Below, in pieces: positions 15,192-23,096 of a DNA stretch of 24,144 nucleotides. Source of the DNA: Erysipelotrichaceae bacterium (GTDB lineage Bacteria > Bacillota_I > Bacilli_A > Erysipelotrichales > Erysipelotrichaceae); NCBI GenBank assembly GCA_017511325.1, contig JAFWKS010000445.1, forward strand, positions 1 through 24,144, written 5' to 3'. Position 1 is the stretch's first letter. Every line of letters begins with the position of its first letter. The notes under the pieces were generated by a model. The model ran no database searches. It was not told the origin of the DNA and saw only the letters and a program-made list of their open reading frames with translations. A program made the translations under genes and the position numbers.

Positions 15192-16030
15192 CCGATCTCC
15201 CTGTGTTTGATATAGCACATGTATTTTTCTTTATAGTACTCGTAAAGATAGATGGCCATGGTGACACTACGATGCTGACCACCGGTACATCCGATACAGA
15301 TCGTAAGGTGACGCTTTTCTTCGTTATCATATGCCTTGAACATGAAATCAAGATATGACGTAACTTTTTTGATATAGCGCTGTGTGAGCTTGGAACCTAA
15401 AACATAATCTCTCACCGGTTTATCCTTGCCTGTCTTGTGTTTGAGTTTTTCAACATAGAACGGGTTCTCCAGCATCCTGACATCAAAGACGACATCCGCA
15501 TCATCAGGCACTCCGTTCTTGAAACCGAAGGATTCAAAAGTGATAGCAAGATTGTTGTAGTCATCATAAGCCATGATCCTGTCGATCTTTTCCTTGAGCT
15601 GCTTGGCATTCATGTTGGAAGTATCGAGCACATGAACGTTCTTCTTCTTGTATTTGTTGATGATGTTCTTTTCGATCTCAAAAGCTTCTTCGACTGTAGA
15701 AGCTGTGTTGGATATTACCAGAGGATGGACTCTTCTGGAGAACTTGTAACGGTTGATGATCGTATCTTTGTTGGCGTCCAAAAGGATCAGAGTCGAATCA
15801 AAGTTGGAATTATCCAAAAGATTCGAGAAACGATCAAGGTCACTCAAAACGACCGTCAGTGCGACGTTGTCATATTTGAATGAATCATCATTTTCAATAA
15901 GTTCGATCAGATCAGGCAAAAGTTCAGCCGGATACTGGTCGATACAGGTAAACCCCATATCTTCCATGATGTTGGAAGCAGTCGACTTTCCGGCCCCGGA
16001 TATACCGCTTATAAGTACTAGTCTCTTCAT
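15188..16030 (-). CDS. rapZ: RapZ/YvcJ nucleotide-binding protein
   Basis: This is a P-loop protein that hydrolyses nucleotides. In E. coli RapZ is an RNA adaptor controlling glmS sRNA decay; in B. subtilis YvcJ affects competence. The role here is inferred from family only. The 280-residue product has the Walker A GISGAGKST (about 8-16), FESFGFKNGVPDDADVVFDVR and GCTGGQHRSV, the C-terminal signature. A GTG at 16063 would add 11 residues, but the ATG at 16030 has AAAGG just upstream and matches the family N-terminus. The stop overlaps the yvcK start (ATGA). The pair RapZ-YvcK-WhiA is a conserved block. Confidence 0.95.
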   Translation of the reverse strand: MKRLVLISGISGAGKSTASNIMEDMGFTCIDQYPAELLPDLIELIENDDSFKYDNVALTVVLSDLDRFSNLLDNSNFDSTLILLDANKDTIINRYKFSRRVHPLVISNTASTVEEAFEIEKNIINKYKKKNVHVLDTSNMNAKQLKEKIDRIMAYDDYNNLAITFESFGFKNGVPDDADVVFDVRMLENPFYVEKLKHKTGKDKPVRDYVLGSKLTQRYIKKVTSYLDFMFKAYDNEEKRHLTICIGCTGGQHRSVTMAIYLYEYYKEKYMCYIKHREIG

Positions 16031-16060
16031 AATTCCTTTATACCACATTCTATGGTGTTT

Positions 16061-16085
16061 CACATCATATTTCGATGTGTTTTTT
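16061..16085. repeat. Hairpin at the yczE-rapZ junction, terminator-like only on the plus strand
   Basis: CACATC/GATGTG (16061-16066 with 16074-16079), with a 7-base loop, is followed on the plus strand by TTTTTT (16080-16085). In the direction of the operon it is followed by AAACACC, so it should not terminate there. It overlaps the yczE stop codon. Confidence 0.45.
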
Positions 16086-16670
16086 GATCAGTTTCCCCAT
16101 CATTTCCATGATCAGTGGGCAGGCTACAAGATAAATGATGGTTCCCAGCTCGATTCTTTGTCCAAACGATGCAGCGATCACCAAAAGGCTTGCATCGACT
16201 ACATATTTCGTCAAAACGAAACTGTAGTTGAATTTCTTTTTTAAGCCATATATAAAAGCTTCATAAGCGACCGTTCCTAATCCTGTATGAACAGTCAATT
16301 CAATACCAAACGCCAGGAACACTACTCCCAGCACAGAATATACGATGCTTGCATAGATGCTGCCGGGATTTGGAAGAAGTCCCTGAAAAAAGCTCAGAGG
16401 CAGATCGATCAGCAGCTTGTACAGGATCGTGCCCAGACCGATATTATCCTTATCGAGGATATACGCGACCAGGATCATGATCGTCTCAGTGATGTTGGCG
16501 ACAACGCTGAAATCACGGTTCATGTAGACACTGAGCGCCTCATTAAATGTATCAAGACAATCCAGCCCGATATTCGATGACGCCATCAGCGCAAAACCAA
16601 AACCGATATTGGCTACACCGAGGACATTGAGCATTATTTTCTTGACATCAGTTCTCGTCTCTAAGTTCAT
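16065..16670 (-). CDS. YczE/YyaS/YitT-like membrane protein
   Basis: This integral membrane protein of unknown function has about five hydrophobic helices in 201 residues and the repeated glycine-rich motif of the family: [15 protein letters not shown] near the N-terminus and [26 protein letters not shown] in the middle. The start is uncertain. The frame can open with TTG at 16703, but ATG 16670 (MNLETR) and ATG 16634 (MLNVLG) are more plausible; 16670 lies inside the uvrB 3' end, and the ribosome binding site is weak in all cases. It sits between uvrB and rapZ in the operon, an unusual place. Function cannot be read from sequence. Confidence 0.75.
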   Translation of the reverse strand: MNLETRTDVKKIMLNVLGVANIGFGFALMASSNIGLDCLDTFNEALSVYMNRDFSVVANITETIMILVAYILDKDNIGLGTILYKLLIDLPLSFFQGLLPNPGSIYASIVYSVLGVVFLAFGIELTVHTGLGTVAYEAFIYGLKKKFNYSFVLTKYVVDASLLVIAASFGQRIELGTIIYLVACPLIMEMMGKLIKKHIEI

Positions 16671-18621
16671 ACAGGATATCTCGCAATTCTGCTGCTCTTT
16701 CAAAATTCAGCTGTTTGGCAGCCTGTTTCATCTCGGCCTCGATTGAAGCCAGCAGCTTCTCTTTTTCCGCCTTGCTGTGTTTCTTCTTGTCGCGGTATTT
16801 CCTAGTCATCTCCTTAGTCTCTTTCGAGTGGATGACTTCGCTTATCTCCTTGACGATGGATCTAGGAGTGATATTGTTTTCTTCGTTGTATCTTTCCTGA
16901 ATGCTTCTTCTTCTGTTTGTTTCATCGATGGCGATCTTCATGGAATCGGTGATCATGTCGGCATACATGATGACACGGCCATTGACGTTTCTTGCCGCTC
17001 GTCCAATGGTCTGGATCAATGATCTGGAGCTTCTTAAAAAGCCCTCTTTGTCCGCATCAAGGATGGCGATCAGAGATACTTCCGGAATATCCAGTCCTTC
17101 TCTAAGCAGGTTTATGCCGACCAGGACATCGTACTTGCCTTCTCTTAGATCATGGATGATCTCGCTTCTTTCCAGAGTCTTGGTCTCATGGTGAAGATAA
17201 GCTACCTTGAAATTCTGTTTCTTGAAATAATCTGTGAGATCTTCAGCCATCTTTACCGTCAAGGTCGTAACTAGAGTGCGTTCATTGTTTGCGATATTGT
17301 TTCTGATCTCTTCCATCAGATCGTCGATCTGGCCGGAAGTTTTTCTGACTTCAATGTGCGGATCAAGCAGTCCGGTAGGACGGATCAGCTGTTCGACAGG
17401 TTTGTCTGAATGCTCAAGTTCGTAATCACCGGGTGTGGCCGACATATAGATACGCGGAGCTTTGAGCTTCTCCCATTCTTCAAAAGTCATCGGACGATTC
17501 TCCAGTGCACTAGGCAGTCTGAATCCATATTCCACCAGCGTCAGCTTTCGGGCGTGATCGCCGTTATACATGCCTCTGATCTGCGGCAAGGAGACATGAG
17601 ACTCATCGACTACGATCAGAAAATCATCACCGAAGTAATCAAAAAGATTGTACGGTCTCTCCCCCGGTACCCTGTGATCTATATGCATGGCATAGTTTTC
17701 AATGCCCGGACACATGCCCATCTCTCTCAAGGCTTCAATATCATAACGGCAGCGCTGTTCAAGTCTCTCATATTCGACAGCCTTGCCTTTTTCCTTGAAG
17801 TATTTGAGTCTTTCTTCAAGTTCGATCTCGATATTGTCACAGGCGATGTTGATATCGCTCTGGTTTCGGGCATAACCGGAAGCCGGGAAGAAAGAATAGA
17901 CAGTATAGCCGTCAAGGACATTCTTGGTTATCGGATCGATCTCGGTGATCCTTTCGATCTCCTCGTCAAACATCTCGATACGGATGATGAACTTGTCAGT
18001 ATGTCCTGGACACACTTCGATCACATCCCCCTTGACAGAGAAAGTGCCTCTTAATCTATCAATGTCATTGCGCTGGTATTGCATGACTACCAGTCTCTTG
18101 ATCAGATCCTGACGATCAATCATCTCTCCTACCTTTAAGGAGAAAAACATATCCTTGTAGTCCTTAGGATTGCTGCCGGCATAGATGCAGGCAACTGAAG
18201 CAACGACGATGACATCTCTTCTTTCCAGAAGCGAATTATATGCCGACATCCTGAGCATATCGATCTCATCATTGGTCACAGCGTTTTTTTCAATATATGT
18301 ATCAGTCTTAGGCATGTAGGCTTCAGGCTGATAGAAATCAAAGTTTGAGATGAAGTATTCAACCGCATTGTTTGGGAATAAAGCTTTGAATTCCGAATAA
18401 AGCTGTCCAGCCAGTGTTTTATTATGCGCAAAGACAAGCGTCGGCTTGTTTACTCTTTGAATGACGTTGGCGATCGTAAAGGTCTTGCCTGTACCGGTCG
18501 CACCTAAAAGGACCTGTTCGTGTTTTCCTTCATTCAGGCCTTCCACAAGCTTATTGATCGCTTCAGGCTGATCGCCGGTCGGCTTGTACTCAGAAACCAA
18601 TTGAAACAATTTATCTGCCAT
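16648..18621 (-). CDS. uvrB: Excinuclease ABC subunit B
   Basis: UvrB is the damage-verifying helicase-like subunit of nucleotide excision repair, loaded by UvrA and recruiting UvrC. The 657-residue product shows Walker A GATGTGKT (40-47), the beta-hairpin region [21 protein letters not shown] sequence ([14 protein letters not shown]), the DEAD-like box [11 protein letters not shown], helicase motif VI (QTIGRAARN) and a C-terminal UVR motif ([18 protein letters not shown]) for UvrC contact. Length is standard. It leads the six-gene operon down to 12539. There is no ribosome binding site, and TATAAT ends 7 bases before the ATG. uvrA is not adjacent. Confidence 0.98.
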   Translation of the reverse strand: MADKLFQLVSEYKPTGDQPEAINKLVEGLNEGKHEQVLLGATGTGKTFTIANVIQRVNKPTLVFAHNKTLAGQLYSEFKALFPNNAVEYFISNFDFYQPEAYMPKTDTYIEKNAVTNDEIDMLRMSAYNSLLERRDVIVVASVACIYAGSNPKDYKDMFFSLKVGEMIDRQDLIKRLVVMQYQRNDIDRLRGTFSVKGDVIEVCPGHTDKFIIRIEMFDEEIERITEIDPITKNVLDGYTVYSFFPASGYARNQSDINIACDNIEIELEERLKYFKEKGKAVEYERLEQRCRYDIEALREMGMCPGIENYAMHIDHRVPGERPYNLFDYFGDDFLIVVDESHVSLPQIRGMYNGDHARKLTLVEYGFRLPSALENRPMTFEEWEKLKAPRIYMSATPGDYELEHSDKPVEQLIRPTGLLDPHIEVRKTSGQIDDLMEEIRNNIANNERTLVTTLTVKMAEDLTDYFKKQNFKVAYLHHETKTLERSEIIHDLREGKYDVLVGINLLREGLDIPEVSLIAILDADKEGFLRSSRSLIQTIGRAARNVNGRVIMYADMITDSMKIAIDETNRRRSIQERYNEENNITPRSIVKEISEVIHSKETKEMTRKYRDKKKHSKAEKEKLLASIEAEMKQAAKQLNFERAAELRDILYELRDEN

Positions 18622-18628
18622 AATAATT

Positions 18629-18634
18629 ATTATA
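18629..18634 (-). promoter_or_regulatory. -10 box of uvrB, start at or 1 base before the ATG
   Basis: TATAAT (18634-18629, minus strand) is separated from ATG 18621 by 7 bases. The region at -35 is AT-rich (TTTATT) without a strong hexamer. There is no room for a ribosome binding site. Confidence 0.6.
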
Positions 18635-18675
18635 TTCCAGCATTTAAAAATAATAAAAACTTACATTTTATTAAA

Positions 18676-18704
18676 AGATCCAGTCATATCTCGTGCCCGG
18701 ATCT
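18676..18704. repeat. Inverted repeat AGATCC/GGATCT with 17-base loop
   Basis: Perfect 6-base arms (18676-18681 and 18699-18704) flank a 17-base loop containing TCTCGTGCCC, more GC-rich than the surrounding AT-rich spacer. Followed by TTTTA on the minus strand, it could be a second terminator for the 18800-19516 gene, or a binding site upstream of uvrB. Function not determined. Confidence 0.4.
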
Positions 18705-18743
18705 AGGTTAGTTATATTTTTTTTCTTAATTTATTAATGATAC

Positions 18744-18775
18744 TAAAAGGATAATCGAAACAGATTATCCTTTTA
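18744..18775 (-). terminator. Terminator-like hairpin after the 238-residue membrane protein gene
   Basis: A 13-bp perfect stem TAAAAGGATAATC/GATTATCCTTTTA has a 6-base loop. The only T-tract is the four T inside the stem, so termination strength is uncertain. It starts 25 bases after the stop codon. Confidence 0.6.
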
Positions 18776-18799
18776 ACATATGTATTATTCCAAATTAAA

Positions 18800-19516
18800 C
18801 TATTCTTCAGTCGCAACACCTGAGACGCCGTCCTGTTTAGCACAGGTCTTGCACAGTCTGACACGGTTGTTGGCTATGGCCTGCTCAACAGTACCGTAAG
18901 TAAGTGTTTCGGTACGGTTTAGATGTGAACAGTCATCATGCGTATGATAGACCTTGCCGAATGTTGTCCAGTAAACTGTCCTGCCACCCAAAGTATTCTG
19001 CGCAGCCTGCAGCTGTTCAGAAGAGACCGGATTGAAATCGTAAGATGCAACGCCGCCTATCAGCAGGCAGATAACTGCTGCGACTGTAGCGATGGTCTTG
19101 GTCTTTTTATCGGCATTCTTGTCGGTCAAAGCCAGGATCGCAAATGGTACGAAGGCAACGGAAGCAACGATGACGCCCATGTTGTTCCACAGCCAGAATT
19201 TAGTCTTGTTCTTTTCAGAAATTGGATCGATGTGGTTGGCTTTCTTCCACAATTGCGAACCGATGATGACACAGACAAGATCCAGTACCAGGAAACCGAT
19301 CAGCTGCCAGATCTGTGGAATAAACTGCAGGTCGAGTTTGCCAAGATAGACCATCAAGGCACAGACCTCCAATACTAATGCGATAGCCCAAAGAATTATC
19401 GCCCACACACGCAGCGGTCCGGCATCACCTACCGGTTTTGCTTCCTTGCGCTTCTGTACAGGTGTAGTCACTTCGGTGTCAGCGGCAACGTATTTCTTCT
19501 TTTTCTTTTCAGCCAT
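18800..19516 (-). CDS. Unrecognised four-helix membrane protein with C-terminal Cys/His motif
   Basis: I do not recognise this gene. The 238-residue product has a lysine-rich cytosolic N-terminus (MAEKKKKKY), four predicted helices (about 35-58, 68-88, 108-130, 141-160), a helical link, and a small C-terminal domain (about 178-228) reading VYWTTFGKVYHTHDDCSHL, then LCKTCAK. The spacing Y-H...C-H-L...(about 23 residues)...CxxC resembles a short zinc-binding module found at the ends of some Firmicutes proteins. C196, C222 and C225 plus H191, H193 or H198 are candidate ligands. Four helices and a basic N-terminus put this domain in the cytosol (inference). AGGAGG lies 8 bases before the ATG, and a TATAAT at 19569-19564 could be its -10. 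It may also be read through from rhaD, 74 bases upstream. Confidence 0.85.
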   Translation of the reverse strand: MAEKKKKKYVAADTEVTTPVQKRKEAKPVGDAGPLRVWAIILWAIALVLEVCALMVYLGKLDLQFIPQIWQLIGFLVLDLVCVIIGSQLWKKANHIDPISEKNKTKFWLWNNMGVIVASVAFVPFAILALTDKNADKKTKTIATVAAVICLLIGGVASYDFNPVSSEQLQAAQNTLGGRTVYWTTFGKVYHTHDDCSHLNRTETLTYGTVEQAIANNRVRLCKTCAKQDGVSGVATEE

Positions 19517-19590
19517 AGATAAAACCTCCTATTAATTATTTGTAATAAGTTTTCTATAAATTAATTATAGATCAAATCTTTCATCAATAT

Positions 19591-20403
19591 TTAAATATCC
19601 AGAAAATCTTTGCGATAGTTAACATTGAAAAATTCCGCTAGTTTTTTAAGATCTTCATCGCTGATCGGGTTGATGATCTTTCTTTCACCGATGATGTTGT
19701 AGATCATGGCGGCCTTCTCGACTGTTTCAACCAATCCAAAGGCTTCATCAAGAGTTGCACCGACCCCATAGATGCCATGATTAGGCCAGATGACGATCCG
19801 GTACTGTTTCATCTTTTCGGCTGTTGCCTCACCGATCTCGTTGGTACCGCAGACCATCCAAGGTAAAGTGCCGATGCCATCAGGGAAGACGATAATGCAT
19901 TCGTTGTTCATCTTCCAGATCGTTCTGGTGAAATCGCGGTCATTGATCGGATGAACGAAGGTCATGGCCATGATATTCTGCGGATGGGTGTGAAGGACGA
20001 CTCTGTTGTTTGGATCGACGGAAAGCCTGGCGATATGCGACATCAGATGTGCCGGCGTCTCACTGGTGAATTTCCCTCCATCCTTAAAGCCCCACATGAG
20101 CTCAGATGTGAGTCCGTCTTCCTTGATACGGATGATACCCAGGTTGTTTTCCGGATCATCTTCACAGTTCTTGAAATACTTGCCGGTGCCGGTCATCAGG
20201 AAATATCTGCCGACAAGTTTTTTCGCATCAAAACCCAGCGGCAATTCTCTGATAACTTCATCTATCTCATATTCCTCAACCTCTTGTTCAGACAAAAGAT
20301 AGGAGATATTGCCTCCGTTTCTCTCATCCCAGCCTAGCCGGTACATATTGGAAGTCATCCTGACGAATTCTTTCAGGAACGGAGCATTCATTATGTTTTT
20401 CAT
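19591..20403 (-). CDS. rhaD: Rhamnulose-1-phosphate aldolase
   Basis: RhaD, a class II zinc aldolase, splits L-rhamnulose 1-phosphate into dihydroxyacetone phosphate and L-lactaldehyde. The 270-residue product follows E. coli RhaD closely: GWDERNGGN (24-32), TGTGKYF, catalytic E115 in TSETPAH, zinc ligands H138 and H140 (VLHTHPQN) and H209 (WPNHG), VFPDGIGTLPWMV and TLDEAFGL. The frame is open to 20610, but the family start and AGGTGG 8 bases before ATG 20403 fix it. No other rhamnose gene (rhaA, rhaB, rhaT) is visible nearby. A promoter TTTCCA (20454-20449), 17-base spacer and TATAAT (20431-20426) fits on the minus strand. No terminator is visible after the stop. Confidence 0.95.
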   Translation of the reverse strand: MKNIMNAPFLKEFVRMTSNMYRLGWDERNGGNISYLLSEQEVEEYEIDEVIRELPLGFDAKKLVGRYFLMTGTGKYFKNCEDDPENNLGIIRIKEDGLTSELMWGFKDGGKFTSETPAHLMSHIARLSVDPNNRVVLHTHPQNIMAMTFVHPINDRDFTRTIWKMNNECIIVFPDGIGTLPWMVCGTNEIGEATAEKMKQYRIVIWPNHGIYGVGATLDEAFGLVETVEKAAMIYNIIGERKIINPISDEDLKKLAEFFNVNYRKDFLDI

Positions 20404-20466
20404 AGTTATTTCCACCTTCTTCCTTATTATAAGATGTATGATAGTTGATGGAAAGAAGGAAAAAGT
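20404..20466. promoter_or_regulatory. 63-base divergent control region of rhaD and pepC
   Basis: This spacer holds both ribosome binding sites (AGGTGG for rhaD, AGAAGGA for pepC) and both promoters. The minus-strand TATAAT sits in the 11-base palindrome CTTATTATAAG (20423-20433). A plus-strand -10 TATGAT (20437-20442) is possible, without a good -35. The rhaD -35 overlaps the pepC ribosome binding site, so the two promoters probably interfere. Confidence 0.5.
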
Positions 20467-21801
20467 ATGGATAAATTTGAAAAAATCAGTGAAAATAAAC
20501 TGGCTCAGCTCAACAGGGATTACCTTGCGGACAACGAAGCCAGGATCATCAGAAACGCTCTGACAGAAAACGACATTGCAAAGATCTCGAGAAGGTTTGA
20601 AGCCAAACAAGACAACCCGAATCTATTCTCGATCGATATCAAGACTCTTCCGGTCACCGATCAGGAAAGATCCGGAAGATGCTGGCTGTTCTCATCGATG
20701 ACGATCTTAAGAGAGATGCTGGCTAAGAAATACAAGATCAAGGAACAGTTTGAACTTTCACAGAACTACATCGCTTTCTATGACAAACTGGAGAAGACAA
20801 ACTACTTCCTGGAATCGATGCTGGCAGAAGCAGATAAGCCTTTAAACAACGAAACAGTTAGATATCTTCTGCAGGTCGCGATCGGTGATGGCGGACAGTG
20901 GGATATGATGGTATCACTGGTCAAGAAATACGGCATCTGTCCAAAGACTGCCATGCCTGAGACCTACCAGTCATCACACACAGCCGTTATGAACAAGATC
21001 CTCAACAGAAGACTGAGAAAATTTGCGGCGGACATCAGAAAAACTCAGGATCACAAGGAAAGAAAAGCACTCAAGGAAGAATGTCTCAAGCAATGCTACG
21101 GATTGCTGTGTGACTGCTTTGGCGTTCCACCTAAATCATTCACCTTTGAATTCTACGACACCAAAGACAAGTATCATGCCTATTATGATGTCACACCGAA
21201 ACAGATGTATGAAAAATATCTCGGTGTAGATCTTGATGACTATGTCGGCATCATCAACGGTCCGACCAAAGACAAGCCATTCTATCAGACATATACCGTC
21301 AAATATCTGGGCAACGTTGCCGGAACCGATAACGAAGTCTTCTTCCTCAACCTGCCGATCAGTGATTTCAAGAATCTGATCCTCAAGCAGCTCAAGGACG
21401 GCAAGATCGTCTGGTTTGGCTGCGATGCCGGAAAAGACGGTGATCGTGAGCACGGTCTCTGGGATGATCAGATCTTTGATTATCAGAATACTCTGAAGAT
21501 CGACCAGGTGATGTCTAAGGAAGACATGCTGGATGCAAGAGAATCAGCGATGAATCATGCGATGGTCTTCACCGGTGTCAACCTCGTAGACAACAAACCT
21601 AACCGCTGGAAGATCGAAAACTCCTGGGGTGAAAAATCAGGCATCAAAGGCTTCTATATCTGTTCTGATACCTGGTTCAATCAGTATGTCTATGAAGCAG
21701 TCGTTGAAAAGAAATATCTGAACAAGAAGCAGCTTGCTGCATTAAAGAAAAAACCGATCGTTCTTGATCCATGGGATCCGTTCGGTTCACTGGCTGACTG
21801 A
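20467..21801 (+). CDS. pepC: Aminopeptidase C (bleomycin hydrolase family, C1B)
   Basis: PepC is a cytosolic hexameric cysteine aminopeptidase. The 444-residue product has the papain-like triad: C72 in SGRCWLFSS, H364 in MNHAMVFTG and N385 in IENSWGEKSG. Q66 in TDQERSG is the oxyanion-hole residue. The C-terminus LDPWDPFGSLAD matches the family arm that reaches into the active site, although the family often ends in Ala and here ends SLAD. Length is normal. The ribosome binding site AGAAGGA and ATG 20467 are well spaced. It is followed immediately by a strong terminator, so it is probably monocistronic. Confidence 0.96.
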   Translation: MDKFEKISENKLAQLNRDYLADNEARIIRNALTENDIAKISRRFEAKQDNPNLFSIDIKTLPVTDQERSGRCWLFSSMTILREMLAKKYKIKEQFELSQNYIAFYDKLEKTNYFLESMLAEADKPLNNETVRYLLQVAIGDGGQWDMMVSLVKKYGICPKTAMPETYQSSHTAVMNKILNRRLRKFAADIRKTQDHKERKALKEECLKQCYGLLCDCFGVPPKSFTFEFYDTKDKYHAYYDVTPKQMYEKYLGVDLDDYVGIINGPTKDKPFYQTYTVKYLGNVAGTDNEVFFLNLPISDFKNLILKQLKDGKIVWFGCDAGKDGDREHGLWDDQIFDYQNTLKIDQVMSKEDMLDARESAMNHAMVFTGVNLVDNKPNRWKIENSWGEKSGIKGFYICSDTWFNQYVYEAVVEKKYLNKKQLAALKKKPIVLDPWDPFGSLAD

Positions 21802-21805
21802 TCGA

Positions 21806-21830
21806 GGTTCTGCAATGCAGAGCCTTTTTT
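21806..21830 (+). terminator. Intrinsic terminator of pepC
   Basis: The 8-bp stem GGTTCTGC/GCAGAGCC (one G-U) has loop AAT and is followed by six T. It starts 5 bases after the stop codon. Confidence 0.92.
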
Positions 21831-21882
21831 ATAGCCTTTTGATCTACATATATTAAAATTTAGTTGTACGAGGGAAACAGTT

Positions 21883-23067
21883 ATGCAATACAGAAAAGAC
21901 AAACACGGTGAAAACATTTCCGTATTAGGTTACGGGTGCATGCGCTTCACCAGCAAAAACGGCAAGATCGATATCGATAAGACCGAGACAGAGATCATGG
22001 AAGCTTTCCGCAATGGTGTCAACTATTATGACACTGCCTATATGTATCCGGGAAGTGAAGCGGCTTTAGGTTTGATCCTGGAAAGAAACAATATCAGGGA
22101 TAAGGTCAATGTTGCCACTAAGCTTCCGCAATATATGATCTTTTCAAAGAAGGATCTTGATAATTACTTCAATGAAGAACTTAACAGGCTCAGGACTGAT
22201 CACGTTGATTACTATCTCATGCATCACATGACGGATTTCGTGCAATGGGAAAAACTGAAAAAGATCGGGATCGAAGAATGGATCAAGAATAAGAAAGAGA
22301 AAGGGCAGATCAGAAACATCGGCTTTTCATATCATGGAAGCAGTGAGATGTTCATTCAGATCCTGGAAGACTATGACTGGGACTTTGCCCAGATCCAGTA
22401 TAACTATCTCGATGAGAATACACAGGCTGGAAGAAAAGGTCTCGAAAGAGCCGGCGAACTGGGGATCCCGATCGTCATCATGGAACCGTTAAGAGGAGGC
22501 AAGCTTGTAAACATGCTTCCGGAAAAGGCCAAGGAGCTCATCAAAAACAACAAGCGGGGGTACACTGCTGCTGAATGGGGATTCAGATGGCTCTTCGATC
22601 AGAAGAATGTCACCTGTGTCCTTTCGGGCATGAACTCTCTTGAAATGGTAAAGGAAAACTGCCGCATTGCCGATACAAGCGAGATAAATTCTTTCAGCAG
22701 TGATGACTTTGAGCTCATCGAAAACATAATCAAAGAGATCAAAGCTATAGAAAAAGTCGGCTGTACAGGCTGCCGCTATTGCATGCCTTGTGTAAAGGGC
22801 ATCGATATCCCGGGAACTTTCAACGCCTATAATCGCATGTATACCGAATCCAAACACGATGGAAGATTTCAATACGCCCAGGCCGTTGCCTTAAGAAAGG
22901 ATGTGTCTTTCGCAAGTGAGTGCATCAAGTGCGGCAAATGTGAACAGCACTGTCCGCAATCCATTCCGATCAGAGAAAAACTGGTCGAAGCAGACAAGGC
23001 ATTAAGACCTTTGCCATACAAGATCGGCATAAGCCTCGTCAGAGCTTTCATGCTCAGAAAACAATAA
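21883..23067 (+). CDS. Aldo/keto reductase with C-terminal iron-sulfur domain (COG1453 type)
   Basis: The 394-residue product joins an aldo/keto reductase barrel (about 1-285) to a ferredoxin-like tail. The barrel has the catalytic tetrad D50 and Y55 (YYDTAYMY), K80 (VATKLP) and H114 (YYLMHHM). The tail carries two cysteine sets, C294-C297-C300-C303 and C347-C350-C353-C357 (last followed by P), consistent with one or two 4Fe-4S clusters. Such proteins are common in anaerobes; substrate and electron partner are unknown. GAGGG 8 bases before ATG 21883 is a moderate ribosome binding site. The ABC exporter gene begins 29 bases after its stop with no terminator between, so they are probably co-transcribed. 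Confidence 0.92.
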   Translation: MQYRKDKHGENISVLGYGCMRFTSKNGKIDIDKTETEIMEAFRNGVNYYDTAYMYPGSEAALGLILERNNIRDKVNVATKLPQYMIFSKKDLDNYFNEELNRLRTDHVDYYLMHHMTDFVQWEKLKKIGIEEWIKNKKEKGQIRNIGFSYHGSSEMFIQILEDYDWDFAQIQYNYLDENTQAGRKGLERAGELGIPIVIMEPLRGGKLVNMLPEKAKELIKNNKRGYTAAEWGFRWLFDQKNVTCVLSGMNSLEMVKENCRIADTSEINSFSSDDFELIENIIKEIKAIEKVGCTGCRYCMPCVKGIDIPGTFNAYNRMYTESKHDGRFQYAQAVALRKDVSFASECIKCGKCEQHCPQSIPIREKLVEADKALRPLPYKIGISLVRAFMLRKQ

Positions 23068-23096
23068 AAGTATCACTCATCTTTTCAAAAACAGCT

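Noticed and set aside
17410..18054. 214-codon plus-strand open frame opposite uvrB
   Set aside because: uvrB is conserved over the whole stretch; the opposite frame shows no recognisable domain.
18676..18704. Inverted repeat as sequencing-adapter residue or attachment site
   Set aside because: The loop only loosely resembles a transposase adapter and there is no integrase or flanking direct repeat.
19554..19570. Imperfect palindrome CTATAAATTAATTATAG upstream of the 238-residue gene as an operator
   Set aside because: It is simple A/T sequence containing a -10-like box; no second copy or conservation can be judged here.
20404..20610. 69-codon N-terminal extension of rhaD
   Set aside because: It overlaps the start of pepC on the other strand, does not match the family, and the internal ATG at 20403 has a ribosome binding site.
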